A stretch of DNA of 64,000 nt from Hibiscus mutabilis (taxonomy: Eukaryota; Streptophyta; Magnoliopsida; Malvales; Malvaceae). A program made the translations under genes and the position numbers. Positions within the stretch are counted from its first letter, which is position 1, and every line of letters starts with the position of its first letter. Below the pieces are notes generated by a model. It was not told the origin of the DNA. It was given only the letters and a program-made list of their open reading frames with translations, and did not search any database. The stretch lies in contig CM033721.1 of assembly GCA_019671005.1 (NCBI GenBank), positions 52,680,864 to 52,744,863 of the forward strand, in the 5' to 3' direction. Positions 34,033 through 47,637 of this stretch are shown here, piece by piece.

Positions 34033-37000
34033 TGAAACATCCTATACCTGGCTTAGAAACAATGCGGCTAAGGATGTTAAGAACAAACAAACAAACAAAC
34101 TTACAATCAACTACTTGAACTTGAAGTAATTAGAACATGCGTAAACAACACTCATAAGCTTTACTTAAGAATCAAGAGAGTCATTCAAATCAAGCATGAA
34201 AAGAAAATCTCATATTCTAACTACAATTTAACTGTCAAACCGAAGGTCTTAAAATCATTACACATTTAACCAAACATGAATATAGCCTATTTGTGGTCTA
34301 AGTAGTCAGACAACTTATAAATTTTTTTCAAGAATTGATCGCCTAATTAAGTCTATTTGAACATACTTATAATTTATGTTATTAGGAAGATTACGATCCT
34401 AAGAAAGAACTTACCCTCCATAGTTCACGTATCAACTCAAGATTCAACACACAATAATCAACCATTACATCATATAGACTTAGGGTATTCTAATGATTTA
34501 AACGCAATAAACCAATGATCACCAATCCATTATAGATCAATATACCAACCTCAACTCGATGTTAATCACTAAGCATGCTCAAATTCATTCAAACAAATCA
34601 TCCAAACATATCATAAGCATCATTGTTGCGCAACCAGCATACCAAAATCCTCTATGCACACCAAACATGCATATTCAAACACAAGATTAGACATTTACAA
34701 ATCATGATAGACTTAATATATACATTTCCAAAATGAAATAACTTTAAATCTATACAGACTTATAGTGCTACCATCCTAGGAGTTTAAACAAAAGCATTAA
34801 AACATACATATACTAGTACTTGTGATCTGTCACAGCTTTATTCCCTGAGAAGAAAGGTTTATGAACTTATCCTGAAATTTAGAGGAAGAGAGAGTAAGTA
34901 AATAGAGTTTACTTAGTGAGGTAGTATATAAATTCTAACGTAACGAGCAAGGCATATGTCTTTCACTACACAAGTCATAGATAGATTCACATACAAGCTT
35001 GGACAAGGCACAATGCGAGAAGAACAATTGTTAAAGGAGCTATCAAGCTTGCATTATACACAAGAACCATTCTCATCCGTAACCAATTCGATTAATCTTA
35101 CTAAACTCAAACAAGTCATTAGAATTCATTCCGGCATTTAACGATGACACAATCATAGTAAATATCACAAAAATGCATTCTCAAAACATAATCTTTCAAG
35201 TTCTTATCAAATACATTACTATAGGTCAAGTTTAGCAATATTTTTCATTACATCGGTTTACAGGATTAAGCTTCCCATGTTTAATTATTCATTTACATAT
35301 TCATTTATTTACTCAGCCTTGAGACTCAAGTAATAGTCTAGGTATACGAACCCCCAACCAATTGTCGCCAAATATATGGTACCATTGCACCAATCAATCC
35401 CTCCTACTGTCGCCAAGTGACCACACAACTTTCCTCCTACTGTCGCCAAATAAGGATCGTAGTTCAGGACCATAGTCCACCCTAAACATGAGCTCATGGA
35501 TCCTATGGCATGCCAACTATACCTACAACTAACTCGAATCCAAAGCTTTCATATTAACATTCATTATTGAGATTCTTATTGAGCTTGGCTCCTTGTCAAG
35601 GTTTCGCATTACATACATATTACCCTTCTTATAACAACATGTATTCACATCAGGTAAATCTTACAAAGATTTACTTCTTTCATTCGAAGGGTATCATAGC
35701 AAGTTCCATGTAATCTCAAATCATATATATATATATATATATATATATACAAACATCCTTATCAAAAATCATACATATACATATCAAGTATCCTTATCAT
35801 ACCAATTGATTGATTCATTAAAAGCAAGATTTCCATATGATTTACATAGCATATTAGAGACTTGCCTCTCACCCAAGCTTGCATACATTTTGATACCCTC
35901 AATTTATTAGTTTAATTTAAACAAGCAAAAATGCTCGGGAAGGTTGTCAGGCTATCCCGAGGCTTAAACTACACTCACAGGTTAAGCCGAGCTATTCTTG
36001 ATCACGTAACACAACCCATTTTTGTCTTTCGTCCACTTGGTCAACTCCTTTTTTTATCTAATTGTAACAACAATTCAATTGTGAATTAGAACTAGATTTA
36101 CTGCTCATTAATTTGTTATCTATTTAACTCAGTCACACACATATGCATTAAGTAGATTCTCTAGTGCTTTTCTATATGCTTCCCAAACCATTTCAATGAG
36201 TTTTCCATATATATATATAGAAATTAGAACAATGAACACAATACATAACCTACAAAATAGTCCCATTTTTCCATCATTTCGAAACTGCCCAAACGCTTAT
36301 CCTACATGCTTTTGTTCATTAAAACAATTTTCTATCGATGCTTATAAACATTCAATTTATCCATTTTACTTCACAGCTTCCCAACAAAGTTTTAAAGTCA
36401 TAATTGTACACTTCATTATCCTCAACAGTGTTCAATTAACTGGATTCCCTAAAACAGTCTTGTAATGTTTCTCCTAATGTGGGACAGTTCTAATTCTCTA
36501 AGTTTTCACCTAAAACAGTCCCCAAATTCACCTTAAATCATTTTCCCTATTTTCTTATTAGCCAGAACTGCCCTCCAACTAATTAAATCATACATTTTAG
36601 TCCCTAATTCGATGCCCAAACAGCCTTATGTTATAAAAGTTTCAAACAGTCCATTTCATGTAAACTTACATACGTGGCAGCCCCCAAAACTACCTTATCA
36701 GAAATGCAATTAATCATAGGTTAAATTCTAATCTCTTGACCAGCATTGAAAGCCATTCAAAGATTCTAAAGTTCCAAATAATCAATTCATTCAATTTATC
36801 ACTTCCATGCTCAATCAATACAATTTCATGGTTATGAATCTATGGTTACAAAACAATCGGATTCAATCATGCATGTACACTCTTAGGAAAAGAATTCCAC
36901 AAAAGTTACAATCAAAGTCTAGTTAAAATTCGAATTAAAGCAAGTGGAGGAAAGCTTACATCCTCTTTAGCATTCAAACATTTTTCGAGCACAAAATCAC

Positions 37001-37379
37001 CAAGATTTAAGCATCAACAACTAGCTCCATGAAAGCATCCTCTCACTCTCTCTCTAGTTCTATATTTCTGATTTCAAAGGAATAAGAAGGAGATGGATGA
37101 ATCTAATTTTCTTGATTCATTCTCCCCATTCTCCCTTACACGTGCTCCCTTCTCCCTTTGCCAACACTTCATGTCCTTGATCTTAATATTTACTTAGCAT
37201 GCAATTTTAATTGTTTAATTACTTCCCTATTTGGTCCTTCAAGTCTAGCTTCTCAAGTTTATCTAATTAAAATTTGGTCCCGAAAATTCTTAACAGGCTT
37301 TCCTAGATTAATTACTTTAGCAAACTTACATAAAGTTCTAATAAAACATTTTTCCTAGGCTAAAGTTTAGGGTATTACA
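34033..37379 (-). repeat. solo LTR (3.35 kb) with target duplication CGTTA
   Basis: The sequence runs TGAAACATCCTATACC to GTTTAGGGTATTACA and is flanked by CGTTA on both sides (34028-34032 and 37380-37384), exact. It interrupts the tandem array of element B. No gag or pol is present, so a solo LTR is the simplest reading; on the minus strand it would start TGTAATACCC, like many chromovirus LTRs. It holds a repeated TACTGTCGCCAA word (about 35361-35448) and an AT microsatellite at 35723-35749. A non-coding internally deleted element is the alternative. Confidence 0.8.
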
Positions 37380-37384
37380 CGTTA

Positions 37385-37800
37385 CACTACTGACGGAGAG
37401 ACGAGATTCGAAGATAAAGTTGATTGAGCTACAACACCGACGAAGAGGCAAGATCTAAAGATAAGGTGGGTTTGTAGAAAAAGGTTGATATGCTACACCA
37501 CTGACAGAGAGACAAGATCTGAAGATAAATTTGATCAAGCTACAACACTGACGAAGAGGCATGACCTGAAGATAAGGTGGATATATAGAAAAAGGTTGAT
37601 CCACTACACCACTGACGGAGAGACAAGATTTGAAGATAAAGTTGATCAAGGTACTACACCGACGAAGAGGAATGATCTAAAGATAAGGGTTGATCTTTAT
37701 AAAAAGGTTGATCCGCTACACTACTGACGGAGAGACAATATCCGACAAAGGATTTGATCTGCTACACCATTGAAGGAGAGGCAAGTTCTGAAAATAATAG
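37385..37800 (-). repeat. element B 3' untranslated tandem array, second part
   Basis: Eight or so units alternate between forms with GACGGAGAGACAAGAT and GACGAAGAGGCAAGAT, with spacings near 47 and 63 bp. The higher-order unit is thus about 110 bp. The units also contain GATAAAGTTGATCAAG or GATAAGGTGGRT words and AGAAAAAGGTTGATCC. Open frames in it (37485-37727) come from the repeat. Confidence 0.8.
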
Positions 37801-39286
37801 TAAACATTAGTTAGTAATTGTTCATTTGGTGTTTTGAATTTTGTCGTTGTTATCCTCTATTTTGAGGTTTCAACTCTTTTATTGGTTCGACTTCATTCTT
37901 GAGGGTTTTCCATTTGATGTTGTCCTTCAGATTGAGGTTTTTTGTCTCTGCATTGAACCTGTTTTCATGTATGAGTAAAGTAATTGCACTTAGCATGGAT
38001 GCACCTAATCTTGATGAGTAATGCATGCACTTAATCTAAATGCATGATGATTTCATGAATGTGACATGCAATGCCTTTTTCCATGATTTCAACTTTCAAA
38101 GGAATGCCACCATGACTTTAACCGGTCATATAGGTGGCTTGGTGTTGTTTTTGTTCAAGTTTTGCCTTGCAGATTGATCAAATGATTTTTTCATCTTATT
38201 TGCAATGATGCCCTGACCTCCCGTGGGTTTGACCATCTTGAAATGCCACTTCTCTAGGTGAAGGTCCACTTTCGAGTCATTTCCTTAGTCAAAACAGTAT
38301 TTTCTTATACAATCGGATGGCACGCTTTTCGTTGGCCCCTGTACTTTTAAACTTCTTTGTGAAATAATGTAAAGAAATCTTTTTGTTTCACTACAAATCT
38401 TAGACTACGTGTTCTGATTTCAATGTGAGATGGTTATTTAGGAAAAACTGGGGTTTTCTTTTCAAATTATGAATATATCAAGCTAGATTAAATACCCCGA
38501 ATATCAAGTACATAAGCAATACTAAAAGGGCTTATCGAGGATTACCCCAAGCATATCATGTGTCTAGGAGACCTCGAAAGATGAGTTGATATCTGAAGAT
38601 GTCAAGTACCTTCTGACTTACTTCAATTTTTAACCAATTTAGAGCTACACTTGTAGGTTTCACCTTTATTATTTTTTTGTTTAATTTCTTTCTTATTTTG
38701 GGGAAGTCAACTCATCACATTCCTTTGGCTCGAAATAAATGATGGAGCAAACAACAAAACCCCGAGCTACTCAGTTTTGTCATGATTTGAAAATATTACC
38801 ATCACTCATGAAGCTAAGGTCTTTGATTGGGATGGTGCAATTCTACTTTATTTTCCCTTTTGCTACAGCGGAGTGCACCAAAATTTCCACATTCTTATCT
38901 GAAAACGTCGTTTTACTAGGTTTCGAATAGTGGAGTGCATTTTGTTATGCCCTTTTTTATTTTACGTTTTTCATCATTTTTTGTTGTTCATTCATTTTTT
39001 ACAGGAGATTTTTTTCGCTCTCCCAAATGCATTAATGCCCCGTGTGTGTTCTTTAATAATTGACCAAATTAAATCAAAATATAAATTAGTCATCTTTGCA
39101 ACTTCCGATTTCCACTAGATATAGGCTGCTCGAAATCAACCTTCGGGTCAAAATCAATGTCCCTCACGCAATTGATATACGAGGACCCAATAGAAAAATA
39201 TATGCACAAAATTAAGATGTAATTGAGACACAAAACATAATGCATCCTTTCATTGAAATTTAAAACATGCAGTCTTAGGACCTTAC
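37801..39286 (-). other. element B internal non-coding region
   Basis: No convincing ORF. The part at about 38703-38905 matches, in reverse orientation, 44962-45135 of element C, including a 23-24 bp identical run around GTGATGGTAATATTTTC. Both lie antisense-equivalent in their elements, so they are a shared internal block. The far end (39120-39280) on minus could be decayed pol, but I cannot show it. Confidence 0.55.
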
Positions 39287-41549
39287 TGTAGACATTAATT
39301 TTGTCCGAGTTAAATTAATTGCTCGAAATAAAATAAATCCACATTACCCTTTTTTAAATACCCAAAAACCTTACCTTATACCCTAAGCCCAAAATTTCAT
39401 GGCCTATTATATAATTTTATATAGTAAAAAAATATATATACAAAAATAATAAAAATCCCAACTCCTTACTCACCAAGGGTTGGTTCTCATTGGATGAATC
39501 AATGCCTCATTCCCATTGGTTAAAAAAACTACTTGGTGACCAAGGTCTTAATTTTCATTGGTTCTTATTTTAAGGGGATAAACAAAAAATACCCTTCATC
39601 ACATATATATATATACCCTAAGAAAAAAAGAGAGGAGGACGACACTACCTTGGCTGATTGAAGCAAAAGCCCCCCCCCAAAATCAATCCCCCTGTCGTTT
39701 CACTGCCATTTTCTTTCTTTCTTTCTTTCTTTCTTTTTCTTTCTTTCTTTCTTTCTTTCTTTCATTTGATTCCCTTATCCACTATAATTTTCCCTAATCG
39801 AAACTATTTTCTACCATTATTAAACCCTTGAATCGAACTTCTCAACCTCAACAACAACATGTGAAATTTGGTTGATCGAGGCATAAATATTTGGGTTTTG
39901 CGTGCATTCTTCCCTTTTCTTTTTATTTATGTATAATCCTTTTTTATAGTTCAATGAAAATGTGCATGATTTTATTGGTAACCTTTGTTGCTTATTTTAG
40001 TCTCTTTTTTATGTGTTTTATTTTATTTTATTTTTTGCTTGTGATATGTATGTTATTTCACTTGTTTAATTTACTATTAGCGTGCATGTTTACTTTATCA
40101 TCATGATTTCATATTATCCTTTTTATAATATATTTTCTTGTATATAGTATATAATATATAATTAAGGTATATTTTCTTAAAAGTATATACATGTGGTTTT
40201 TCATTTGGGTTTAGTTTGGAAGTTTGGGCCTCTTGGTTTTTTGGGCTTTAGGTTGTTAAGTTAGCTTTAGATTAGTTTAGGAATTAATTTAATTAATTTA
40301 GGTCGTTTGCTCGTCTAATAGGGGCATGACCTTAAATTAATTAAGTTAATTCTAGGATTAGTTTTAGAGCCGTAGTTAGTCTTAAGGTTCGAATAAGTTT
40401 AGTGAATTTAAATTTGCCTTTGGCTTATTAGAGTAAATGTTAAATTCATTAAAATTGGTTGAACACCTCTTAATTATCTTTTGATATAAAATTGACATGG
40501 AAATTAGACTAACATTTTAATTTAAGGATATGATTAATTAATTTAGCTTATTTTAAATAGTATTCTTGGCTTATTGGAATACTAGTTTAAAATTAATCGA
40601 ATTAATTATCATATCACAAGATAACTCATAACTTATTAGGGTTCTCTAGCCTTTTAGGATTAATTAATTTAGGGTTAATATTAGATTCACCTAGTTTTTA
40701 AATTAGATCACTAACTAAATTTTCATAATCTGGGCCTTTTAGGTTAGGGCTTTAGGACCTCTTTGTGTGTTTAATTTTCAAGCCTTTTTGCGACATCCAT
40801 CTTTAATTGTCATTCATGTGACACATTTATTTTGATTTACACGTTAATTAATTTAAATCATAAAAAGTGAGGTATTCATTAATTCCTATATTTGTGTCGC
40901 AACAGTCCGAGCTTAAAGGATGTTGACCAAATATTTGAATTAATCCTTACTGACTCAAGATAAAATTAAAACTTAACCAAATCATTACATCATAATTTAA
41001 AATGCTTGCATCATGCATAAAGGTGACGTGCGAGATTCAGACCATAAATTAACACGGCAGTTGGGCTTATTTGATGTCGGCTTATTCTATGGTACGATGT
41101 ATCGTCAACCTTATTAATTAAATGTCCAATTAATTTGAATCCACCAATTTGATAAAGCCTGTTCAATTAAGGTTAATTTTCAATTAAGGTCGCCGAATTA
41201 AATTCTTTTCAAATTCCGACAATTTCCTTTGATTAAAAGCAACAAATATTTTGGTACCGATTTTCGGGCGTGATGGGGGTGCTAATCCTTCCCCACACGT
41301 AACCAACTCCCAAACCCTTTCAAAATGAATCTCTGGTTTTGTGGTGTCCGGCCTACCTTATCCAAGTGGCCGGTGGCGACTCCTAATTCTCAATCAGTTT
41401 TCCAAAGAAAAAGAATTTTCAAAAGAAATCCCTTTAAACCATGATTACAAAGAAAAGATTTTTGGTGGTTTTTCAAAACAAAAAGATAGGCCAAGAAAAT
41501 ATTTATTGTTTTAATTTTTCTAAAGGTTTTTCAAAAAAACGTTGCTACA
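39287..41549 (+). repeat. element C 5' LTR
   Basis: It starts TGTAGACATTAATTTTGTCC and ends GTTGCTACA. A TATA-like run is at 39602-39615, followed by a CT-rich stretch with a TTTC microsatellite (39710-39763). The end contains the Ogre LTR block (GGGCGTGATGGGGGTGCTAA about 41266, GGCCGGTGGCGACTCC about 41370). The partner at 48684 differs by scattered changes and a much shorter microsatellite. Confidence 0.92.
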
Positions 41550-41552
41550 GCA

Positions 41553-41570
41553 TGGCGACTCCACTGGGAT
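41553..41570 (+). other. element C primer-binding site
   Basis: TGGCGACTCCACTGGGAT lies three bases after the LTR. It is the tRNA-Arg-type site known for Ogre elements. Confidence 0.85.
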
Positions 41571-42968
41571 CGATTTTGTTTTTAAAACAAAAAGATAGTT
41601 AGGCCAAGAAAATATTTGTTGTTTTAATGATGGAAAATTGTCGGAATTTCAATTGATTTTAGTGAGGTTGACCCTTTCTTGAAATATGACTACAATTGAA
41701 CGGGCTTTGATATTTGGTGGTTTTCGAATTAATTTTTCATTTAATTTCTAAGGAATCACCGACATGTGTTGCGTAATGATCATCAAGCTCTATACATGAG
41801 CTTCATCCCTTAAGTGGGAGTGGAACGCCACATACCCACGTGAGTAGCCCTCCACGGGTTGGAAATTCACTTCCAAAATCCACGCCTCTTGACATGTGAA
41901 CAACCCTCCACGTCATTAGGTCATGATTTCCCTCGAACCGAAACCAATTCGCAAGCTTGTAATGGGCCAGAATTAGGGTTCTTGTTGCCTTAGTAGGTGA
42001 TAAGATAGGTTCATGTACCCCAATTAGAACCGAACCCATGCGTCTGAATCTAAGAAGCCTACCCCGTTAGAGCTATACATATAACCTTAGCGAACTAGAA
42101 TTCATGCGGTTAGGGTTCTTGCTTTAATTGTTTTCCTTTTGCTTAATTGGTTTGTGTTTACCTTTTATCATTTTCAAAATGATTGCTTATCTTATGACTA
42201 ACAGACTTCTGTTTGTTTTCTTTTCGTTTCCTTTTACCTTTTTGTTTTGCATATATTATCATATCATGAAGAGCACATTGAGTTGGAAATAGTCTGAAAT
42301 TAAAGACTAGATTAACGGGAGATTTGGTTCGTAACAATGATAAGGAGAATCCCTATGTACAAATATGGTCAGAAGGATAGCAACTACGACAGGGACAATA
42401 TTCCTGTCAGGTTCAGGTCAGCAATGTCGGCCAAAACCTTCATGTGATGATGGTCGGGATTACGAGGAGAAAAATACTTTCAAAGTCGATAGTTGTTCTG
42501 TGATTAGCAACTTTGATTTGACCCTGAAAATTGAGAAATACCAAGTCTTGCAAGGAGATCAACGAAAACAATGCCAAACAAGAATGAGGCCTTCCGGGGC
42601 AGGATCGAAAGTTTCTCAGATATTTTTCCAATCATGGGTCGAAAATCGAGTCTCAACTCCGAACAAGCAAGAATATTTCAAGTCGGAAGGAACTTCTAAC
42701 TTTAGTACACGTTAAAGGTTGAATCTGGCGAGACCCTTTCCAAAGAGTAAGTCAAGTGTACCAAATACCGACATTGGAGCGACTATAATTCGCCGCCTAC
42801 ACCACTTGGGGGCAAGACGAACTCAGTGTCGCTCTTTGCATTCATTCATGTTTTCATAGTAGCATCATTTTGTGGCGTATTGTTATTTTTGTTCAAATAA
42901 TACATTTTTATACAATCACATACATCATATGCATCACTAATCAGGGAAAAACATTCGCCTCAGAAGGT
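41571..42968 (+). other. element C leader
   Basis: About 1.4 kb separates the primer site from the gag ATG. The open frames at 41803-42039 (minus) and 42365-42715 show no recognisable domain. There is no ORF1 here, unlike Ogre A. Confidence 0.5.
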
Positions 42969-44404
42969 ATGATTAAGGAGAGATTGACTTCTGACCAGTT
43001 CAACTCCAAAAATATGAATGAGCTAGCAACTAGGGTAACTAGAGTTGAACAGCTTCACGAACAATTGGTTTGGAACCAAAGAGAGATAATATCATATGTG
43101 AAGAAGTTCCAAGAGGAAACAAGGAGGCAAATCGATGAACTGATGGGCATGATGGCTACCATGACTCGAGAAGAGGGTATGAAGGAAGACTCTTTTGTAG
43201 AAGAGAAGCGTGAGAATTGGCACTGTGACTTCATAGCGGAGCAAATTTTATCAGCTAAAGACCAAGCTATCCTTAGCCAATATGAGATAGCATGCAGTGC
43301 CTCCGAATGCCCAATTGATCTGGTGTTGGATAAGGCTGAAGACTCTCCCTTAAAGATCTTGTCCTCGATAGCAAACGAAGAACCGAAAAAGCTTGAGCCA
43401 CATGGTGAGAAAGGTACAATATGCAACAAGAGGAAGAGGATGTCGACTACACTGTCTTCTAAATTTTCGTCCCTGCAAACACATGATCAGCCTTTGATGT
43501 TTGTGATTCCAAAACAGCTGTCGGTTGTCCAGGCTTCCAAGGCTCAAGAAAAGAAGGAAAAATCGACGGACTTCCAGTTCACTCCTAGTGCCTTCACCTA
43601 CCAAGATTTGTATTCCAAACTACTTCGCGCACGTTTGGTGGCGTCTTGCTTTGTCAAAGCCCAGTCATCTCCATACCCGAGTTGACTCAATGAGAAAGAT
43701 TATTGGGATTACCATGCCGGAACTCAAGGGCATTCTATCGAGAGATGTGTGAGTTTTAAGCATAAAGTTCAGTATCTCTTAGATATAGGGGTATTAGAGT
43801 TTGAGACAATGAGTCCAGGTCTGATAATTAATTCTTCAGCCGTGGCCGGTACTATGAAATTAGGAGAAGGTCGGGTCACCGTGATGGAAGGGGTGGATAA
43901 GGCGAAATTTTCGACATTGACAAAATCTAAAAATGTCAGCAACCATTATGATCACAATTGTCCCATGAAAGGCTTAGCTCTGAACCCGCTAAAAGATCCA
44001 AAACAGTCCTGAAAGAGCCCACAAAAGCGACATGTCTTGGTAATAGTGATGTCTTCCGAGAAAGGGAGCCCTACTTAAGGAAAAAGGGGAAAAAGAAAGC
44101 TAAAGCGCATGATGCAAGAGGGAGTGACAAGAGGACAAAGATGTTATTCCTGATGACAAATTCAGAGCTGTTACATCTGTTAGTTCATAATAAACTCTTG
44201 AGGATACCTCTCCCGAAACAGAATGCCTATTTCAATCCCAATGTGCTTGGCAGTAGGGTTCCATGCGAATATCATCATGGTGACTTTGGCCACACAACGG
44301 AAGAGTGCATGTTTTTGAAATGCAAGATCTATGAACTCTTTAAGAATGGAGTGCTTTCCTTTGAGAATGGAAGACTTAAGCTTAAGAAAGAAGCCAAGTT
44401 TTGA
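42969..44404 (+). pseudogene. element C gag-like gene lacking capsid
   Basis: The ATG at 42969 opens MIKERLTSDQFNSKNMNELA and a coiled coil (to about 43180). The expected capsid block (KLLIHCFQDSL type) is absent. About 110 residues of unrelated, lysine- and glutamate-rich sequence stand instead. Then come FTYQDLYSKLLRARLVAS, a first knuckle region WDYHAGTQGHSIERC (about 43710-43755), and after a frame change a second, CEYHHGDFGHTTEEC (about 44260-44305). A TGA at 43683-43685 interrupts, probably from a tryptophan codon. The frame changes near 43960-44010. The first knuckle has W where C is expected. Confidence 0.72.
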
Positions 44405-46215
44405 AGAAGGTTTGGAGCGTCGAGATGAATGACCAATGTTGCAAGGGTCAAGGATTTCTAGGGCATCTTATCCATGTTTTATTATTTTTTCTTTATATGT
44501 TTTTCTATGCATGTTAGCTTTACTTTTGTTTACCCGAAGGTAGTAGTAGTGATCTTTTGTGAATATTCATGTTATGTTTGCTTTTGCCATTTCAATTAAA
44601 GGATGCTCGTTTCTTAAAAGGGTATATGTATATATTCTTTCATACCTTCATAGACCCCCGGATATCACGTGCATGATGTGGTATTGATTCTAATGAAAGA
44701 GATCAATTGAATGTTGTGATAACGATGAAGTGTGATTCCCTCTCAGTCTGCTCTGGTCGGTAAAGCGAGAGAAGCAAGATCACTACTCCTTCGATGATGT
44801 TCGATGTTAAGAAAATCTCCTAGGCGAACCCAAATGGATTTGCTTGAATGTGCCTAAAAAGGAAAATAAAAATAGAATAAAACAAATTGATTTAACTTTC
44901 AGAGCCGGGTAATAGGCATTAATCAAAAAGCATTCCAATGTTCGAAACATGTTAATAGGCATTTTCGGATAATAATGCGGAATTTTAGGGGCACTCTGCT
45001 GAAGCCCGAAACTCCTCGTTTCATGAGTGATGGTAATATTTTCAAAATCTTGACTATGCCGAGTAACTCGGGGTATTGTTGTATGCTCCATCATTATCCT
45101 CGAGACAAAGGACTGTGTCGAGATGAATTCCCCTGAGAAAAAGTAAATGAATGAACAAATTGAATAAGTCCCGGAACATTTTAATGGAGTTGTGGGAGGA
45201 TAACGAATCTAATAAGGAGCTACGCTCCACCTGTTCAATACCCTAGCGTCAGAGATGAATCCTTGAGGACACTGACACAATATTGAAGCATATACTTACA
45301 CTTAAGAATTCCTAAATTGACATTATATGCGTTCCATAGGCTAAATAAAAGTAGGAAAGCTTAAACCTTTGTTAATGGAAAAGGATAATTAGAACTAGAA
45401 GGAGTAGTTTTCAAATGGATCAAGAAAGAACCATAATCATGAGGATGAACCGAGCAATCTAGGAGGAATTTCACTACTACGAGTATCGCCACAACATTCA
45501 AAGGTAAACTGCTGATCACCAGAAGGGTTAAATCTAAGACACTCTTACATTTGATATCCAGGGCATTCTATTATTTTTCATTAGTTTTGATTTTGTATAT
45601 TAACCCAAGAATCATCCTTTGTTGAAATGTTGATTAGCAAGCCAGTGTAAAAAAAGAAAGAGAAGAGATAGAGGAAATAAAAATGAAAGAAAAAGAGAAG
45701 AAAAAGAGAGAAATAGAAAAAAAAGGTCTTCGTATTTTAGAATAGAGTTTAGGGCGCAATGCCAGATGTGCATATGATTGACCTGATACAAACCTGGCAG
45801 CAGTCCTGAAAAGAATAATAGTAGGTCGTAGTATGCTACACGATTCAGAGACTTGAAGTGAGTATTTACCATAAAACCTCTATCGGCCCAGAAAAATAAG
45901 GATTGAATTCTATATGAAATTTAGACAATCATGGGGCATGTTTTCAGCCTAACATTGAGATGGAAGAAGAACCATACCAAAGAGTCACGGAAAAATGACC
46001 GTCGAACCCAAAGAAGAGATAGAGTACTACTAAGATCAGTAAAAAGGGGCATCTTAAGAAAGGCCTCAACTCAGCTGACCGACGTTGGTCAGAAGTTAAC
46101 CAAAGTGCAAGGCAACGATCTATCAAGCGAGTGAGGTATTCTTACATCCGCTCTTAGTGAAACAAGTTGCGAAAGTTGAAGCAGATCTAGAAGGGATGGG
46201 ATTGAAGGTTGACGG
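44405..46215 (+). other. element C internal non-coding region
   Basis: The block 44962-45135 is shared with element B (38703-38905). A purine-rich run occupies 45648-45726 (AAAGAAAGAGAAG type). No ORF with recognisable features was found; 45612-45872 on minus is the complement of the purine run. Confidence 0.5.
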
Positions 46216-46560
46216 TTCTGCGATAATTATAGTGACATTGCACGCTTGATGTATGCCCAAATTAATCGGCTTTCGTTTCGAGCCATCTTTCAATTTTGGA
46301 ATCCTACTTTCTATTGCTTCACTTTTAACAGGGAAGACTCGATGTCCATGGTTGAGGAGTATTCTGCTTTGCTTAATCAAAAGAATAGTTATAAGGGTTG
46401 GGTTTGCACAAAGCCGTTGAAGTCCCATGATTCCCCTTTGAAGCTTAAAACCTTTGCCAAAATGAGTAAAGATTGGGGAAATGTTTGATTTAGAATCGCC
46501 AAGAAAATACCTCCCTTTCATGGGAACATATCGACACACTCGGATGTGGACATGGAGCTT
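46216..46560 (+). pseudogene. Ogre ORF1 fragment in element C
   Basis: Translation gives SDIARLMYAQINRLSFRAIF, QFWNPTFYCFTF, MVEEYSALLNQKNSYKGW and LKTFAKMSKDWGNV. These align with the head of Ogre A ORF1 (LLYVRINQPLLRAIVQFWNP, EEYIALLNQK, LKTFAGMSDDWVNG). It stops at 46486-46488; a short continuation (SLSWEHIDTL) follows in another frame. About one fifth of ORF1 remains. It lies downstream of gag, whereas in Ogre A ORF1 is upstream. Confidence 0.82.
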
Positions 46561-47636
46561 CAGTTCAAGGGTCTACGTGATTGACCATCATATTTTGAAT
46601 AGGGTTCAGAACAATAGAGATTAAAAGTAAGAAGAATTTGGAAGTCTAGGGGCAAGCATTCCCCCCAATGCCGAGAATAAACAAGACTCGTCATGAAGAG
46701 TCAATGAAGAGAAAATAACGAAGCCCAAGTTGAGAGGGGCAATGTTTCGAAGACATACTCAAGAAAGTGACAGATTTTAATCAAATTAGTTTTGGCCAAC
46801 AATATCCTTTCAAGATAAGGTACAAGTGAAGATTTAGTGAAGACAAAAAGCCCGTGGAAGTTAAGGGTGATCAACCGGAAGGCGAGAATTTCTCCCCGAC
46901 ATCTCTAAAAATGACTCCACTCATGCATCACATTTAGTTAGACATCCATAGGAGAGGAGCATGCTAACTCATATCATAAAATCATTTTTGATTGTTTTGA
47001 CGAATTCGAGGAATTGAGAAAATTTTGACCTGAAGCTTCCCATTTTGAAAGGTAGATCTTAGTGGAGATAAAGAGTCTCTAATGAAGAGAACGTGCCTAA
47101 CAAAGATTCAAGGAATTTCTGATAAGAATGATTCACGTAGCAAAGAGAGAGAGTTGACAATAACGAAAAAGCTTGAGAAGAACTGTTCAAGCATCAATCT
47201 TGATGGAAAGATGAAAACCTCAAGAACTTGTTTGTAGTTGAGAAGAACAACTCCAGACTTCGAATTCTGTTAGAGAATCCAAGAAATTTGTAGTGAGAAA
47301 AGCTTTAAGCTTTGTCGACCAATTTATTTCATGCCAAAACTTTCGGGCCAACAGTAAGCCATTCGAGAGTGATGCTAAGCTGCCCACACAACAAAAATTG
47401 GGGCATAAAGAAATTCATAGTCTCAGCCATGGAAAAGCAAAAAGTTTTTAAAGAATCGACGATCTTAAGGCCATAGTCAGGGAGGCGAGATAAAATTATC
47501 GTTTTTTCCAGACATTAAAAGAATCTGTCAAAACTAAGATGGGAGGACATTAGGTACAAAATTAGAAAAATCGATCAAGAAAAGATAACGAATGTTTCTC
47601 ATCCAAGGGACTATAGGCGAAAACCTGTACGAGCGC
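46561..47636 (+). other. element C non-coding region before the tandem array
   Basis: Purine-biased DNA with GAAGA and AAGAAT words. No ORF or repeat family was recognised. Confidence 0.45.
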
Positions 47637-47637
47637 C

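Noticed and set aside
42365..42715. A 116-codon open frame in the leader of element C.
   Set aside because: No similarity to ORF1 or gag; composition looks random; the matching ORF1 code lies elsewhere in C.
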